Source: Microvirga aerilata (GTDB lineage Bacteria; Pseudomonadota; Alphaproteobacteria; Rhizobiales; Beijerinckiaceae). Taken from it: 64,000 nucleotides of DNA. The notes beneath the pieces were generated by a model that was given only the letters and a program-made list of their open reading frames with translations, had not been told where the DNA came from and made no database searches. This document shows positions 43,475-51,728 of this stretch, piece after piece (the stretch's first letter is position 1; each line of letters starts with the position of its first letter). Location of the stretch: NCBI RefSeq assembly GCF_016743775.1, contig NZ_JAEQMY010000012.1, positions 1 through 64,000 of the forward strand, written 5' to 3'. A program made the translations under genes and the position numbers.

Positions 43475-43762
43475 CTAGTGGCCTCTGATCTTCCTCAGCA
43501 TCGATTTGATGTGTTCCCTCACGGCAAGCGTACCGCCACCGATGTCGTCAGCGATCTGGCTGCTCTGTTTTCCTGCAAGGAGTGACTGGAGAACCTGCGC
43601 CTCCGGCTCTGACAATGCTGGGTTGGACCTGCTCTGGCGTTGGCGGACAATAGCGGCAGCGCCTTGGGACTGCTGCTGGCGGAACTCTGGACGGTTCTCG
43701 TTCGCCGCGTCTGGAGTTTCCTCGTCATTGAGGTATTCAATGTTTGTCTTAAGAGTAGCCAC
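43475..43762 (-). CDS. LuxR-type HTH protein without receiver domain
   Basis: A 95-residue protein with GTG start. Residues about 48-95 form a LuxR/NarL-type HTH (LSEPEAQVLQSLLAGKQSSQ, then IADDIGGGTLAVREHIKSML) resembling the C-termini of the two larger regulators at 37221 and 49733. The N-terminal 47 residues are polar and Gln-rich, with no receiver fold. It could act as a competitor or partner of the larger regulators. Function unproven. Confidence 0.65.
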   Translation of the reverse strand: MATLKTNIEYLNDEETPDAANENRPEFRQQQSQGAAAIVRQRQSRSNPALSEPEAQVLQSLLAGKQSSQIADDIGGGTLAVREHIKSMLRKIRGH

Positions 43763-43909
43763 CAGTGCCCCAGCCCTGCCACCTAGGAGAACTATCTAGG
43801 CTGTAAGCTTTCTCTCCCAGAAAACCTGACGATGCTATACCGACTCAGAGGTAGCATCAGAAATTTCAGGTCTGAGGCAACCACTGATCAGGCATCCTTG
43901 GCATCAGGC

Positions 43910-44125
43910 CTAGAGGGGCTTGACGAGGGCAGCATCGATGATCGTGATGAGCGCCTTGTGCCAGTCCCCGGTTTGACTCTGCCGAGCGACTAGAATGCTC
44001 CGCATGTCACCCAGCGCGGAGCGAAGGTGCCTGTTTTCCTCCTCAAGCTGGATCAGTCGTGCCTTCTGGTGCGTATAGAGCTTGAAATAGCCGTCCTCGG
44101 ACCCTCGGCTCACACCTTCAGCCAT
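43910..44125 (-). CDS. Small coiled-coil hypothetical protein
   Basis: A 71-residue protein from ATG 44125, with AGGAGG directly upstream. It has a clear heptad-like helix (LYTHQKARLIQLEEENRHLR, then SALGDMRSIL) and a hydrophobic tail. No family is recognised; it probably forms oligomers. Confidence 0.55.
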   Translation of the reverse strand: MAEGVSRGSEDGYFKLYTHQKARLIQLEEENRHLRSALGDMRSILVARQSQTGDWHKALITIIDAALVKPL

Positions 44126-44183
44126 ATGCCTCCTCCTGGACCATAAAAGGATCTTCGCACCCACCGTTCAAGCACTGGTCAAT

Positions 44184-44567
44184 TCAGCTTGGCTTGCCCT
44201 GTGAGCCCGCAGGAAGTGCAAGGTGGGCACTCAGGATCTGAACAATCCTGGCTACATCATCTCTAGGGAGTGCGAAGGCGACAGGCCCATAGTTAGGATG
44301 ATCAAACGCCAGCAGCGAACCATCGATCTGGGCAACCTGGACACACCACATAGGATTGGCAATGGTTTCAACCGTCTTTCCAGCCAGAGGTTCTACCCGC
44401 GAACCTTCAAGCATCCGCCGTCGTGCTTGCCCCAGCAGAGTGATGACCTTGGTGAGTTGTTCGAGGTCCAACCCCACAGGGGCTGATGGCCCATTAACAG
44501 GACCAATCTCGATGGTTACGCTCCTTCGATCATCAGCAACTCGGACGCCGACACGTGCTTGAGCCAT
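44184..44567 (-). CDS. Hypothetical protein
   Basis: A 127-residue soluble protein (MAQARVGVRVADDRRSVTIE at the start) with good ribosome-binding site (CAGGAGG). It reads like a compact alpha/beta domain ending in a helix, with VAFALPRDDVARIVQILSAH near the C-terminus. No family is recognised. It precedes the coiled-coil gene on the same strand by about 60 bases, so the two may be co-transcribed. Confidence 0.6.
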   Translation of the reverse strand: MAQARVGVRVADDRRSVTIEIGPVNGPSAPVGLDLEQLTKVITLLGQARRRMLEGSRVEPLAGKTVETIANPMWCVQVAQIDGSLLAFDHPNYGPVAFALPRDDVARIVQILSAHLALPAGSQGKPS

Positions 44568-44857
44568 GACACACGCCTCCTGCTCGGTTGCACGGTGTCG
44601 TAGCTCTAGCCCCTAGATCAACCCTTTAGCGTTACGATGGCCGTCTGTACCTCAAAAGGGTCAGGCAATCCTTGTGAAAGGCGGCGTCGTTGAGAAGGTG
44701 GGTGAGGCTGGTGCTTGAAGGTCACTCGAAAGAACAGCCACCCACATGAGCAGGTGAGCGCGCGAACGAATGTTGATGATGTGGGTTGGTTCTACATTGA
44801 TGCATGTGACAGCCGGATACCTCCTCCAATCCAACTGCCCTTCCCTCAGGACCATTC

Positions 44858-45109
44858 ATGCCCCGCTACTATATTGACGTTCGGAGCCATTTTGGGAGGA
44901 AAGAAGATGTCGATGGCGTCGAGCTGCCCGACGTTGCAACTGCCAAAACTGAGGCACTGAGGCTTGGCGAGAACCTGCTGGAAGGCTGTGCGGGCCTCTC
45001 GCCGGATTATAGCAGCCAGATCGTCATCGAGATTGTAGACGAGGAGCTCCGACCAGTCCTCGCCATCCCGTATGCGGAAATTACCAAGCAGTCTCAGCCA
45101 GTCAGTTGA
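44858..45109 (+). CDS. DUF6894 small protein
   Basis: An 83-residue protein, MPRYYIDVRSHFGRKEDVDG, then VELPDVATAKTEALRLGENL and IVIEIVDEELRPVLAIPYAE, close to the gene at 43145-43420 and clearly a paralogue. Family function is unknown. It stands alone on the plus strand. Confidence 0.75.
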   Translation: MPRYYIDVRSHFGRKEDVDGVELPDVATAKTEALRLGENLLEGCAGLSPDYSSQIVIEIVDEELRPVLAIPYAEITKQSQPVS

Positions 45110-45293
45110 TCCCTGCCAGGGGCTCCCACGAGGTCACTGTTTATCAGACCCGTGCGGGCAATGAACAAGATCCACCGGGGATAGAACACGGCAGGCACTC
45201 TCGAAACATTCATATAAAATTCGTGAAGGAATAAGCCTGCGGCTGCACCCGTTTGCTGATCATTCATCGGCAATTCAGATACAGGGTCATCTT

Positions 45294-45449
45294 ATGAGCG
45301 TCACCCGACAATCGGCAGCCATCCAAGGCGTTACTTCAAATCCTAAGCACCTTACCAACCCTGGCCTGTTTACGCAGTGTGCGTTGTTTCTCTTTGTTGC
45401 GTCTGTCAGTTCGTTTATCGGAGCAGCCCTTCTGCTGACTGCCATCTAA
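45294..45449 (+). CDS. 51-residue single-span membrane protein
   Basis: MSVTRQSAAIQGVTSNPKHL opens a 51-residue peptide whose second half is a hydrophobic span (FTQCALFLFVASVSSFIGAA) running to the C-terminus. The ribosome-binding site is weak (CAGGG). No family is recognised. Confidence 0.45.
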   Translation: MSVTRQSAAIQGVTSNPKHLTNPGLFTQCALFLFVASVSSFIGAALLLTAI

Positions 45450-45513
45450 GGCGGCAGACGCCGGAGGCTCCCTTGAGCCAGGACAGCTCCTGCTCGGAAC
45501 ACCAGAGGTCAAG

Positions 45514-45729
45514 ATGCAGCACAAAATCGAGCTGGTGGCTCGGGCCATTCACCAAGCCGAGCACCAAGAACTTGCGTGGGATAGCGAGCCCTTGGATCGT
45601 AAAGATCGCTTTCGGGAATATGCCCGCAATGCCATCAATCTGCTGAACGAGGACATCGGAGTTCTTCTGCTCGCCTTGGAGGAGTCCACGCCAGGAAAGC
45701 GGATGAGCGAGCCAAGAGCGGCGGCATGA
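45514..45729 (+). CDS. Small hypothetical protein
   Basis: A 71-residue helical protein (MQHKIELVARAIHQAEHQEL, then FREYARNAINLLNEDIGVLL), with AGAGG upstream. The composition is soluble and amphipathic. I believe similar short proteins occur in Methylobacteriaceae, but no function is known. Confidence 0.5.
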   Translation: MQHKIELVARAIHQAEHQELAWDSEPLDRKDRFREYARNAINLLNEDIGVLLLALEESTPGKRMSEPRAAA

Positions 45730-45750
45730 TCCTGGGAGGGCCGAGAACTC

Positions 45751-46182
45751 TTAAGCAATGTGGCCTTGGTCGCTACGATGCTCTGAAGCTTCGGCCTCAC
45801 GAGTCTCGCGATCCGGGAGGTCAGTCTCATTTCGTGTTGCGCGATTGTGCTCGTGACGCTGCGGTCTGCGCCTTGGGCCTTTGGATAGTCGAGCCTTCAG
45901 CCAGCGCAGATCCTCTTGGAGCCTTTCAAGACGCCTCAGCAACTCGGCATCCGATAAGCGGTCTGAAGTGGCGTGACTGACTTCCTGCTGACGCGCAGCA
46001 TTGGTGATGCTACGAATTATCTGCAGAGAGGCCGGCCCCATGCCTGGGGCCGTCAGCCAATCCTTGTCTGGGATCTCGTCAACCTCCCGGATGCTCGGGC
46101 AGCGCCGCTTGAACTCACGCACAAGCACGTATGCCACCCGAGAGGGAACAGCGTTGAGAGGAAAAGGCTTATCCAAGGGCAT
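45751..46182 (-). CDS. Helix-hairpin-helix protein with basic coiled-coil tail
   Basis: A 143-residue protein. The start at 46182 was chosen because it aligns with the protein at 49059: the block RRCPSIREVDEIPDKDWLTA then PGMGPASLQIIRSIT parallels GRCPSMLEIADVPDAKLLKL then PGFGPTTLARIRAVT, at the same distance from the first residue. The PGxGP hairpin is the classical HhH DNA-backbone-binding loop. The C-terminal half is a helix (LLRRLERLQEDLRWLKARLS) with a highly basic tail. Likely a small DNA-binding protein. Confidence 0.6.
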   Translation of the reverse strand: MPLDKPFPLNAVPSRVAYVLVREFKRRCPSIREVDEIPDKDWLTAPGMGPASLQIIRSITNAARQQEVSHATSDRLSDAELLRRLERLQEDLRWLKARLSKGPRRRPQRHEHNRATRNETDLPDRETREAEASEHRSDQGHIA

Positions 46183-46499
46183 GTGCCATCCTGCAAACTC
46201 AAGCACGCAATCTGCTATTGCGGCGTGCAGAACGGGGCTAATCCAAGGCAACTCGTGAGCGGATTCTTGTTCCCTCGAAGTATAATGCTTGGAGATTGAC
46301 TGTGCCTCCCGCACCGACACCCTGAGGCAGATTGTTGTCCTTTGAAACGAGATAGAAGGGTTTGCTAGAGAGCGGCTAAAGGATTCAAGTCTCACTATAG
46401 ACCGTAGACGTGCTTTAGCCTCGCTTTGGTGTGCCCGAGCACACATCCTCCCTGCAGAATAGGCGGATAGTCTTGACCCACTATCAGGGAGGCCGAACG
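46183..46499. other. Gap, nothing recognised
   Basis: The minus-strand frame of the HhH gene continues open here, but its composition is less protein-like and the paralogue comparison places the start at 46182. No other gene or hairpin is seen. Confidence 0.4.
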
Positions 46500-46862
46500 A
46501 TGAAAACCGTCCTTTCCTACTGCTCGGCAAGAATGTTCTTGAAAGCATTGCTGCCGATGGTCGCCATGAGCCCTCGTCAGTGTGAGGGCTCGGCGAACGA
46601 CAATGACCTTCAGCGCCACACTGGGTTGACCGTTGCACCTTCCAAACTAAGGGACACTACCCTCTCCCTCCATTCCAAAAGGGCTGCCGACGGGCTGACC
46701 GGCCACGTCGTTGCAGCGATAGCTCTTGTTGCTGGTATCCTCGCACTGCCCCTTCTTCAGGGGCCTGTCATGCCTGCCACCACAACCAGTGAGGCGAGGT
46801 CAGATGTGATCCGAGGCAGCCCGATTGCACCCGTCCTTCTTGAGCTACAAGAGGGAGGGTGA
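46500..46862 (+). CDS. Hypothetical membrane-anchored protein
   Basis: A 120-residue protein with AGGGAGG before the ATG (MKTVLSYCSARMFLKALLPM). One hydrophobic segment lies at about residues 67-89 (LTGHVVAAIALVAGILALPL), with polar sequence on both sides. No family is recognised. Confidence 0.45.
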   Translation: MKTVLSYCSARMFLKALLPMVAMSPRQCEGSANDNDLQRHTGLTVAPSKLRDTTLSLHSKRAADGLTGHVVAAIALVAGILALPLLQGPVMPATTTSEARSDVIRGSPIAPVLLELQEGG

Positions 46863-47191
46863 GATGGTCCAGAAGCTGCTTCACATCTGAACTGCCTCTC
46901 CCTGTGCTAGAGACAAAGCAGGTCTGCCTGATGCAGTTTCCGCGCGCTCAGGGTCTCAAGCCGCATTGTCAGCCGCGCCTTGACCTATTGCCCATTCGAC
47001 CCGCCGCGCCACGTAAACGGAAGTTAAGAAATCGTTGCCGTTCTGTTGCCTGCCCGACAGACAGGTCAATTCCGAATCGGCATATTCCCGGGAAAAATAA
47101 GCAAAGTTTTGGGGCGCTATTATCGCCGGCGATACTGCCAAGCATCAGCCTGAGGGAGGGCGATGGCATCGCTGTGGATGGGGGTGCGTCG

Positions 47192-47389
47192 ATGAAAAGC
47201 AAGAAACAGAAGCTGCTGCCGAGCAAGCGTCGGCGCGTCAACCTGCTTGAGCATCAACTCGCAGCGGTCGAGGCGCAGATTGCACGTCTTGAAAAGGATC
47301 CGCACTTAGGTCTTGCAGAGCAGGATCATTTTTTCCTCTGGAAGCGGGCATCTCTGTTTGGAACGGAACGCCCTCCAGTCCTGCATTAG
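47192..47389 (+). CDS. Small basic hypothetical protein
   Basis: A 65-residue protein with a basic start (MKSKKQKLLPSKRRRVNLLE), then a helix (HQLAAVEAQIARLEKDPHLG). A longer in-frame extension upstream to 46859 has poor composition. No function can be assigned; the basic start suggests nucleic-acid contact. Confidence 0.4.
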   Translation: MKSKKQKLLPSKRRRVNLLEHQLAAVEAQIARLEKDPHLGLAEQDHFFLWKRASLFGTERPPVLH

Positions 47390-47513
47390 GCCCTTCCCAA
47401 CGGAACTTTGTTCTGACTTCGTGCAGACCCTCACCAGAACCGGACAACCTGCCCTCGCGTATTAGCGACGCTGTAAGGGCAGCAAAACTCGGAGAAGTCC
47501 AACGGCTTCTGCC

Positions 47514-47786
47514 ATGTTCAAGCGCGTGACCTTGGATAGGTCTCAACAGCCTTCAGGCACCTACTTGCCTGAAATTCCGCTCCTCTTGCAGCCGCGGCTG
47601 AAAGCCTTGGCCAAGGTAGACATTGAGTTTCAGAAGGACCGGGAGATAATCCTGAAGAGCACCTTCGACGAACCGCTTAAACAGCGCGCGATTGCTACAC
47701 TTGCAAAGCGCCACCAGGAACGACGAGCTCCCTACCTGCGGGGGATCGGCAAGCTGGAGCGGCACATTCAAAAGAAGGCTGCCTAG
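47514..47786 (+). CDS. Hypothetical protein
   Basis: A 90-residue basic, helical protein (MFKRVTLDRSQQPSGTYLPE, then KALAKVDIEFQKDREIILKS and RRAPYLRGIGKLERHIQKKA). No family is recognised. It is followed by the longest gene-poor stretch of this region. Confidence 0.45.
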   Translation: MFKRVTLDRSQQPSGTYLPEIPLLLQPRLKALAKVDIEFQKDREIILKSTFDEPLKQRAIATLAKRHQERRAPYLRGIGKLERHIQKKAA

Positions 47787-49058
47787 AGGTTGCGGCACCT
47801 GTGTGGTGCTGTTTCAAAGGTCCCCTGCGCTATCATCTCTTAGTCAGCTGCGCCGTCACCATAATGACCTGCGCATAGACCATGTCCTTAGCATCCCACT
47901 GACAGCTTAGCTGCTCGTTCATCTAAGCCGCCTGGAACTACGAATACACTGCACCCAAGCAGGGATTGGCTCGGGCCTCTTGACACAAGGAATGCTCAGA
48001 CTCCAGCGAGAGGTCTGAGGGCTCTCGGCCTTAACGACGCGAACGGCCTTGGCCCCGCACTCGCGCTGCCATTCCTCAGACCAGGTGCTGCAAAGGAATG
48101 AAGAAGAAGTTTGCCCCGTTCAGCGCAAAAAGAAAGCGCCCGTCGTCTCAGGAGGGCGCTCTAAGGTCCGACCCGTAGGGGCAAATCTCGTGATCGGTCC
48201 TACAGACCTAGCGAGTGATAGAAGCAACATGCAAGCTAATTCTCACACGGCCAAGATCATATAGTCCATTGGATTAATCATTTAGAGTAGTTTTTTTGAT
48301 TGATGGCACTCAGCCAAATCAGATATTCCTACTACACCCGTGGGGGCATCCTGGGCCAGGGCTGCGACTGAAGACCGAATAATTGGTCCAGCGCGGCCCT
48401 TTTTACTTTCTCAAGCCCTCTCTGTGAACCATCCCGGTATGTTGATGATCTAAGGTTAGCAGCCGTGCGCCTGTGTTTCTGGTGATAACTGTGCATCAGT
48501 CCAACGGCACCGGACAGCCCAGCACTGAGAAAAAAGGAAAGCCCCAGGGGTGGGGTTCCTGGGGCTCTCGCTCACTTGAGTCATCGCTGCTCGGTAAAAC
48601 GGTGAGGATCTAGTCTGCCAAGCGCAAGATTAACTCTGTCTCCCAGCATTAGGTCCGTTAGACTTTAGCGCAGCAAGCGCAACTGTATCCTATGCCTTGT
48701 TCTTAACGCTACGATGCGACACGAACAAAAAGAACCCCAGGAGTGTGCGTCCTACGGTTGTCTGAAGGGACCAGTCGAACCGTCCTAGGCGTCATATGAG
48801 GCTGACAAGAAGTTCCTTGGCACAAAGACAACGCTGCCCCTACTGCTTTGGTCCAGCACATTTTAAATGATTACCGGGATGGCTCTAGACGGAAGCCACC
48901 TTTCGCGGGTTCTGACCTACCTAGGAAGTAAGGCTGCTCCGGTCTGAAGTGCCTGAGCAATTCCTTTTGGATAAGATATCAGAGCATCAGGACTACCATC
49001 CTACCAAAGCTAATGGCCAAGGTTACGTTACCAATGTCATGAACATGCACGTGAGGGC
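47787..49058. other. 1.27-kb gene-free stretch with three terminator-like hairpins
   Basis: No coding frame is convincing. Three hairpins with A-rich left flanks, read as terminators on the minus strand, lie at 48126-48160 (AGCGCCC/GGGCGCT), 48530-48566 (AGCCCCAGG/CCTGGGGCT) and 48724-48759 (AACCCCAGG/CCTACGGTT). No minus-strand gene ends shortly before any of them, so they may end small RNAs. Confidence 0.5.
48530..48566 (-). terminator. Strong intrinsic terminator without an obvious gene
   Basis: A perfect 9-bp stem AGCCCCAGG/CCTGGGGCT with a 9-base loop and GAGAAAAAAGGAA to its left, giving a U-rich 3' end on the minus strand. It is the best hairpin of the family, yet the nearest minus-strand gene upstream ends at 49445. 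Confidence 0.6.
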
Positions 49059-49430
49059 GTGGTGCAACTAGGTAGTCGATTTTCCATTGAGAGTTTTGGC
49101 CAGCGTGTGCGAGACAGCATCTTGGACGAATTTGGCGGACGTTGTCCGTCGATGCTTGAGATAGCAGATGTGCCCGATGCCAAGCTGTTGAAACTTCCAG
49201 GGTTCGGTCCGACGACTCTGGCAAGGATTCGTGCAGTGACCCACGGCGCAGGCAGATCTAGTGCCGCCGTACGAAGGTTAAACAATGCAGCACTGCTATT
49301 AGAACATAACCGCTTAACGGGCAAACTCAGTGCTGTACGAGATGAATTCGAGCGGCGAGAACATGAGCTTCAAAGACGACTGAAGGATATTCGTCTGGAG
49401 CTTCAACTAAGAGGCATCTCCCTCCGGTAA
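49059..49430 (+). CDS. Helix-hairpin-helix protein with coiled-coil tail
   Basis: A 123-residue protein from GTG 49059. The HhH unit (CPSMLEIADVPDAKLLKLPG, then FGPTTLARIRAVTHG) contains the PGFGP hairpin, followed by a long charged coiled coil (RDEFERREHELQRRLKDIRL). It is a paralogue of the protein at 45751-46182. DNA binding is likely. It converges with the DUF6894-like gene at 49445. Confidence 0.65.
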   Translation: MVQLGSRFSIESFGQRVRDSILDEFGGRCPSMLEIADVPDAKLLKLPGFGPTTLARIRAVTHGAGRSSAAVRRLNNAALLLEHNRLTGKLSAVRDEFERREHELQRRLKDIRLELQLRGISLR

Positions 49431-49444
49431 ATAACACGCGGATA

Positions 49445-49708
49445 CTATGGAGACCCCAATAACTGCCTTGTAGCGACGAACCGAGAGGGAACCGTCAGCA
49501 CGGCCTGACCAGGCTCGTCCGTGACATCGACTACGAAGTTAGTGCGCTCTTTCGCGGACCAGCCACGCCAGAGGAGGGTATTCTCCAGAAGGACATTTGC
49601 CATCCTTAAGGCGAAGCAATGAGCAGCCTCAATGTCGGATACATTCACGCTCATAGGGTACTTGTACCGATCGTGCTTATTCCGAAGGAAGAGCTGATAC
49701 TGAGCCAT
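49445..49708 (-). CDS. DUF6894-like small protein
   Basis: An 87-residue protein: MAQYQLFLRNKHDRYKYPMS, then the helix EAAHCFALRMANVLLEN and the strand NFVVDVTDEPGQAVLTVPSR. It belongs to the subgroup of 38763 and 40273. It lies 24 bases downstream of the LuxR-type regulator gene on the same strand, so the two are probably co-transcribed. Confidence 0.7.
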   Translation of the reverse strand: MAQYQLFLRNKHDRYKYPMSVNVSDIEAAHCFALRMANVLLENTLLWRGWSAKERTNFVVDVTDEPGQAVLTVPSRFVATRQLLGSP

Positions 49709-49732
49709 GCCGCCCCTCCCCTCAGATGCCGA

Positions 49733-50455
49733 TCAGGGATGCCTAACGGCCCACATGGCTGCTTGGGTGCGGTTCTGAGCGCCGATCTTTCTCAGGATGG
49801 CCTTGACGTGAACTTTGACTGTTGCCTCACTCACATCGAGCTTTCGAGCTATCATCTTGTTCGCAGCTCCTTCAGTCAGCAGACGCAGTATCTCCTGCTC
49901 CCGGTTCGATAGACCTCTACCCTCTAAGAGCGGCGCATCCATCGTTACCCCTGTTGCTCCATGCACATTTGATGGCGCAGGGTCGTTTCGCGCATTCTCG
50001 ATAAGGGACAGGATTGCTGCACCGGGGAAAACACTTTCTCCCAGCGCCACCAGTTCAAGGGACTTGATCAGAACATCCGGGACTGTCGTTGTCTGAAGCA
50101 AACCGGCTGCTCCGGCTTCATGTGCCAGCATGATGAGGTCTAGGTCAAAGCTACTGGCTAGAACGACAATCCGCGCAGCCGCGTAATGCACCTTCAGCCC
50201 CCGGATCAAGTCAGCCATTTCGCCTGGGCTGTGAGTCGGCCCCACAATGAACAGGATGGCCCTGGCATCAGGGAAGCGTGAGAGGGTTAAGCCGTCGTTG
50301 ATGGCACTGTCCTGTACCCGGAAGCACGTATCAGACAAAATGTGCTCAAATCCAGTTCGTGCGAGTGAGTTTTCCCACAGCAGGAACGTGGGAACTGGCG
50401 GCTCATCCTGAGCTGCAAGGGGATAGTAGCCTTCATTGATGCTTTGAAGAGACAT
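49733..50455 (-). CDS. LuxR-type regulator with pseudo-receiver domain
   Basis: The 240-residue protein is a paralogue of 37221-37943. The LuxR/NarL HTH is intact (LSNREQEILRLLTEGAANKM, then IARKLDVSEATVKVHVKAIL). The receiver is degenerate: strand 1 ends LLWEN instead of an acidic pair, and the phospho-acceptor position reads FIVGPT, with Gly in place of Asp. It cannot be phosphorylated in the usual way and may respond to protein partners or expression level. It is probably co-transcribed with the downstream DUF6894-like gene. Confidence 0.85.
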   Translation of the reverse strand: MSLQSINEGYYPLAAQDEPPVPTFLLWENSLARTGFEHILSDTCFRVQDSAINDGLTLSRFPDARAILFIVGPTHSPGEMADLIRGLKVHYAAARIVVLASSFDLDLIMLAHEAGAAGLLQTTTVPDVLIKSLELVALGESVFPGAAILSLIENARNDPAPSNVHGATGVTMDAPLLEGRGLSNREQEILRLLTEGAANKMIARKLDVSEATVKVHVKAILRKIGAQNRTQAAMWAVRHP

Positions 50456-50815
50456 TGACCAACCTGCAGCAATAAATCTTGAATGTTAGATTGATCCTAA
50501 CTCCTATGAGGATGTTGTGATCTGCCAGAGGTCGGAGGCATCGCGGGTCTTAGGTCTGACCTGATCTGCGTTATACGTGATCTACAAAACTAGATGACGA
50601 TCTCTGGTAACGTGTCAGATCAACGCCCCCACCACTACGCTCCCCAGATACACCTCTGGATTCCCTTCAAAGCCGTTGTGGAGAATAGGTGGATCAGATT
50701 CCATGGAAGCTCAGTCAAAAGAAAGCCCCAAGACACGCCCAGGGCTCAAGGGGGTGAGGTGGTTCGGTTTGTCTGAACAGCGCTTTCGGTTCGCTAAGTG
50801 GAGCCTCTGCCGGGG
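50456..50815. other. Intergenic with AGCCCC-family hairpin
   Basis: It holds the leader of the regulator gene and, at 50714-50746, a hairpin (AGCCC/GGGCT, left flank TCAAAAGAAA) with a core almost identical to that at 42551-42573. It lies downstream of the IS3 remnant on the minus strand. No gene is seen. Confidence 0.5.
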
Positions 50816-50963
50816 TTAAGCCGCCGCGAGTTGCGGCAGCGGTTTGAAGTAGGCCTGATCGGGCGTTCCCCGGTCAAGGCTCGAATGACGCCTCCGACTA
50901 TCATAGAAGGTCAGATAGTGGCCAATCGAGGCGCGAGCTTCACCCTTCGGCAGCCTGTCGTGG
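50816..50963 (-). pseudogene. IS3-family transposase (OrfB), C-terminal remnant
   Basis: The frame ends HYLTFYDSRRRHSSLDRGTP, then DQAYFKPLPQLAAA and a stop, the characteristic C-terminus of IS3-type rve integrase domains (YN-x-R-x-HSSLGG-like block). Only about 48 residues remain and no OrfA or inverted repeat is seen. Confidence 0.8.
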
Positions 50964-51055
50964 TCTATCCCAGCAGCAGACTATGGGCTGGCTAGACGAA
51001 TGCCTTCTGGCGAGGCACATCTGAAAGCCAAGCCTTTCTCGGAGTTAGAGATCCG

Positions 51056-51501
51056 ATGAACCTTGGGGACCATATTATCCTCCCGCGCAGCCTTGCCCTT
51101 GTTCTCACCCTTGTGGGGGCTTCAGTAAATGTTGCTTATGCAGTCGAGGCTGGGGACGTCTTTGCACTCGGTAATGGACCAGGTTATACGGTCACCTCAG
51201 TCCGTCGCACGGATAGGAACACAGTTGAAGTTACAGCACGGGTGTGGATGCGAACGCCGCAGAGTTCTGTGAGCGTTACCAGGACCTCACCCTGCCTGAT
51301 CAAAAAGCCCAGAAGTGCATCGAGGAAAACAGATCGTCATCCTCCACGAGAATCACCGTAAACTGCCGTACAAGTACGATACTTCTTGACTCTGGTTCCT
51401 ATCGTCCCGGTGTTAACGGTGGCCCTTGGGTTTCAGTGGCTAACCCAAACTGGATAGTTCAGGGGAGCAGCCTGTTTCGGATGACTTGCAATAGGAAGTG
51501 A
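51056..51501 (+). pseudogene. Secreted hypothetical protein broken by a 2-bp frameshift
   Basis: The first frame (from 51056) has a signal peptide (LALVLTLVGASVNVAYA) and reads to about 51241 (RTDRNTVEVTARV). The sequence continues in another frame from 51244 as DANAAEFCERYQDLTLPDQK, ...VNCRTSTILLDSG to a stop at 51501. The junction sequence cgggtgtggatg contains a duplicated GT; removing one GT joins both halves into one protein of about 147 residues. It is a recent mutation or a sequencing error. The protein has paired Cys and looks periplasmic. Confidence 0.6.
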
Positions 51502-51539
51502 GGAGCAGGACAAAAGCGCCGCCCGAAGCTAGATCAATA

Positions 51540-51728
51540 ATGATGACCGTCGAGAAGGGCCTCAGACCTCAAGTAATGGCAAACTATGCAAACTACGAGG
51601 CACGAGAAAAGGCGATACGGAGGTGCCAGGATAAAGTAATGTTTGAGGAGCGGACGGCTCGGTTCGCCAAGTTTGTACCGGGCTGGGACAACTTTGATGA
51701 TTTAGGCCTGACGATTTCTCCCAACTGA
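51540..51728 (+). CDS. Small hypothetical protein
   Basis: A 62-residue peptide (MMTVEKGLRPQVMANYANYE, then RCQDKVMFEERTARFAKFVP). The same frame can start at GTG 51498, overlapping the preceding stop codon. It is not recognised; it may be coupled to the broken secreted-protein gene. Confidence 0.35.
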   Translation: MMTVEKGLRPQVMANYANYEAREKAIRRCQDKVMFEERTARFAKFVPGWDNFDDLGLTISPN

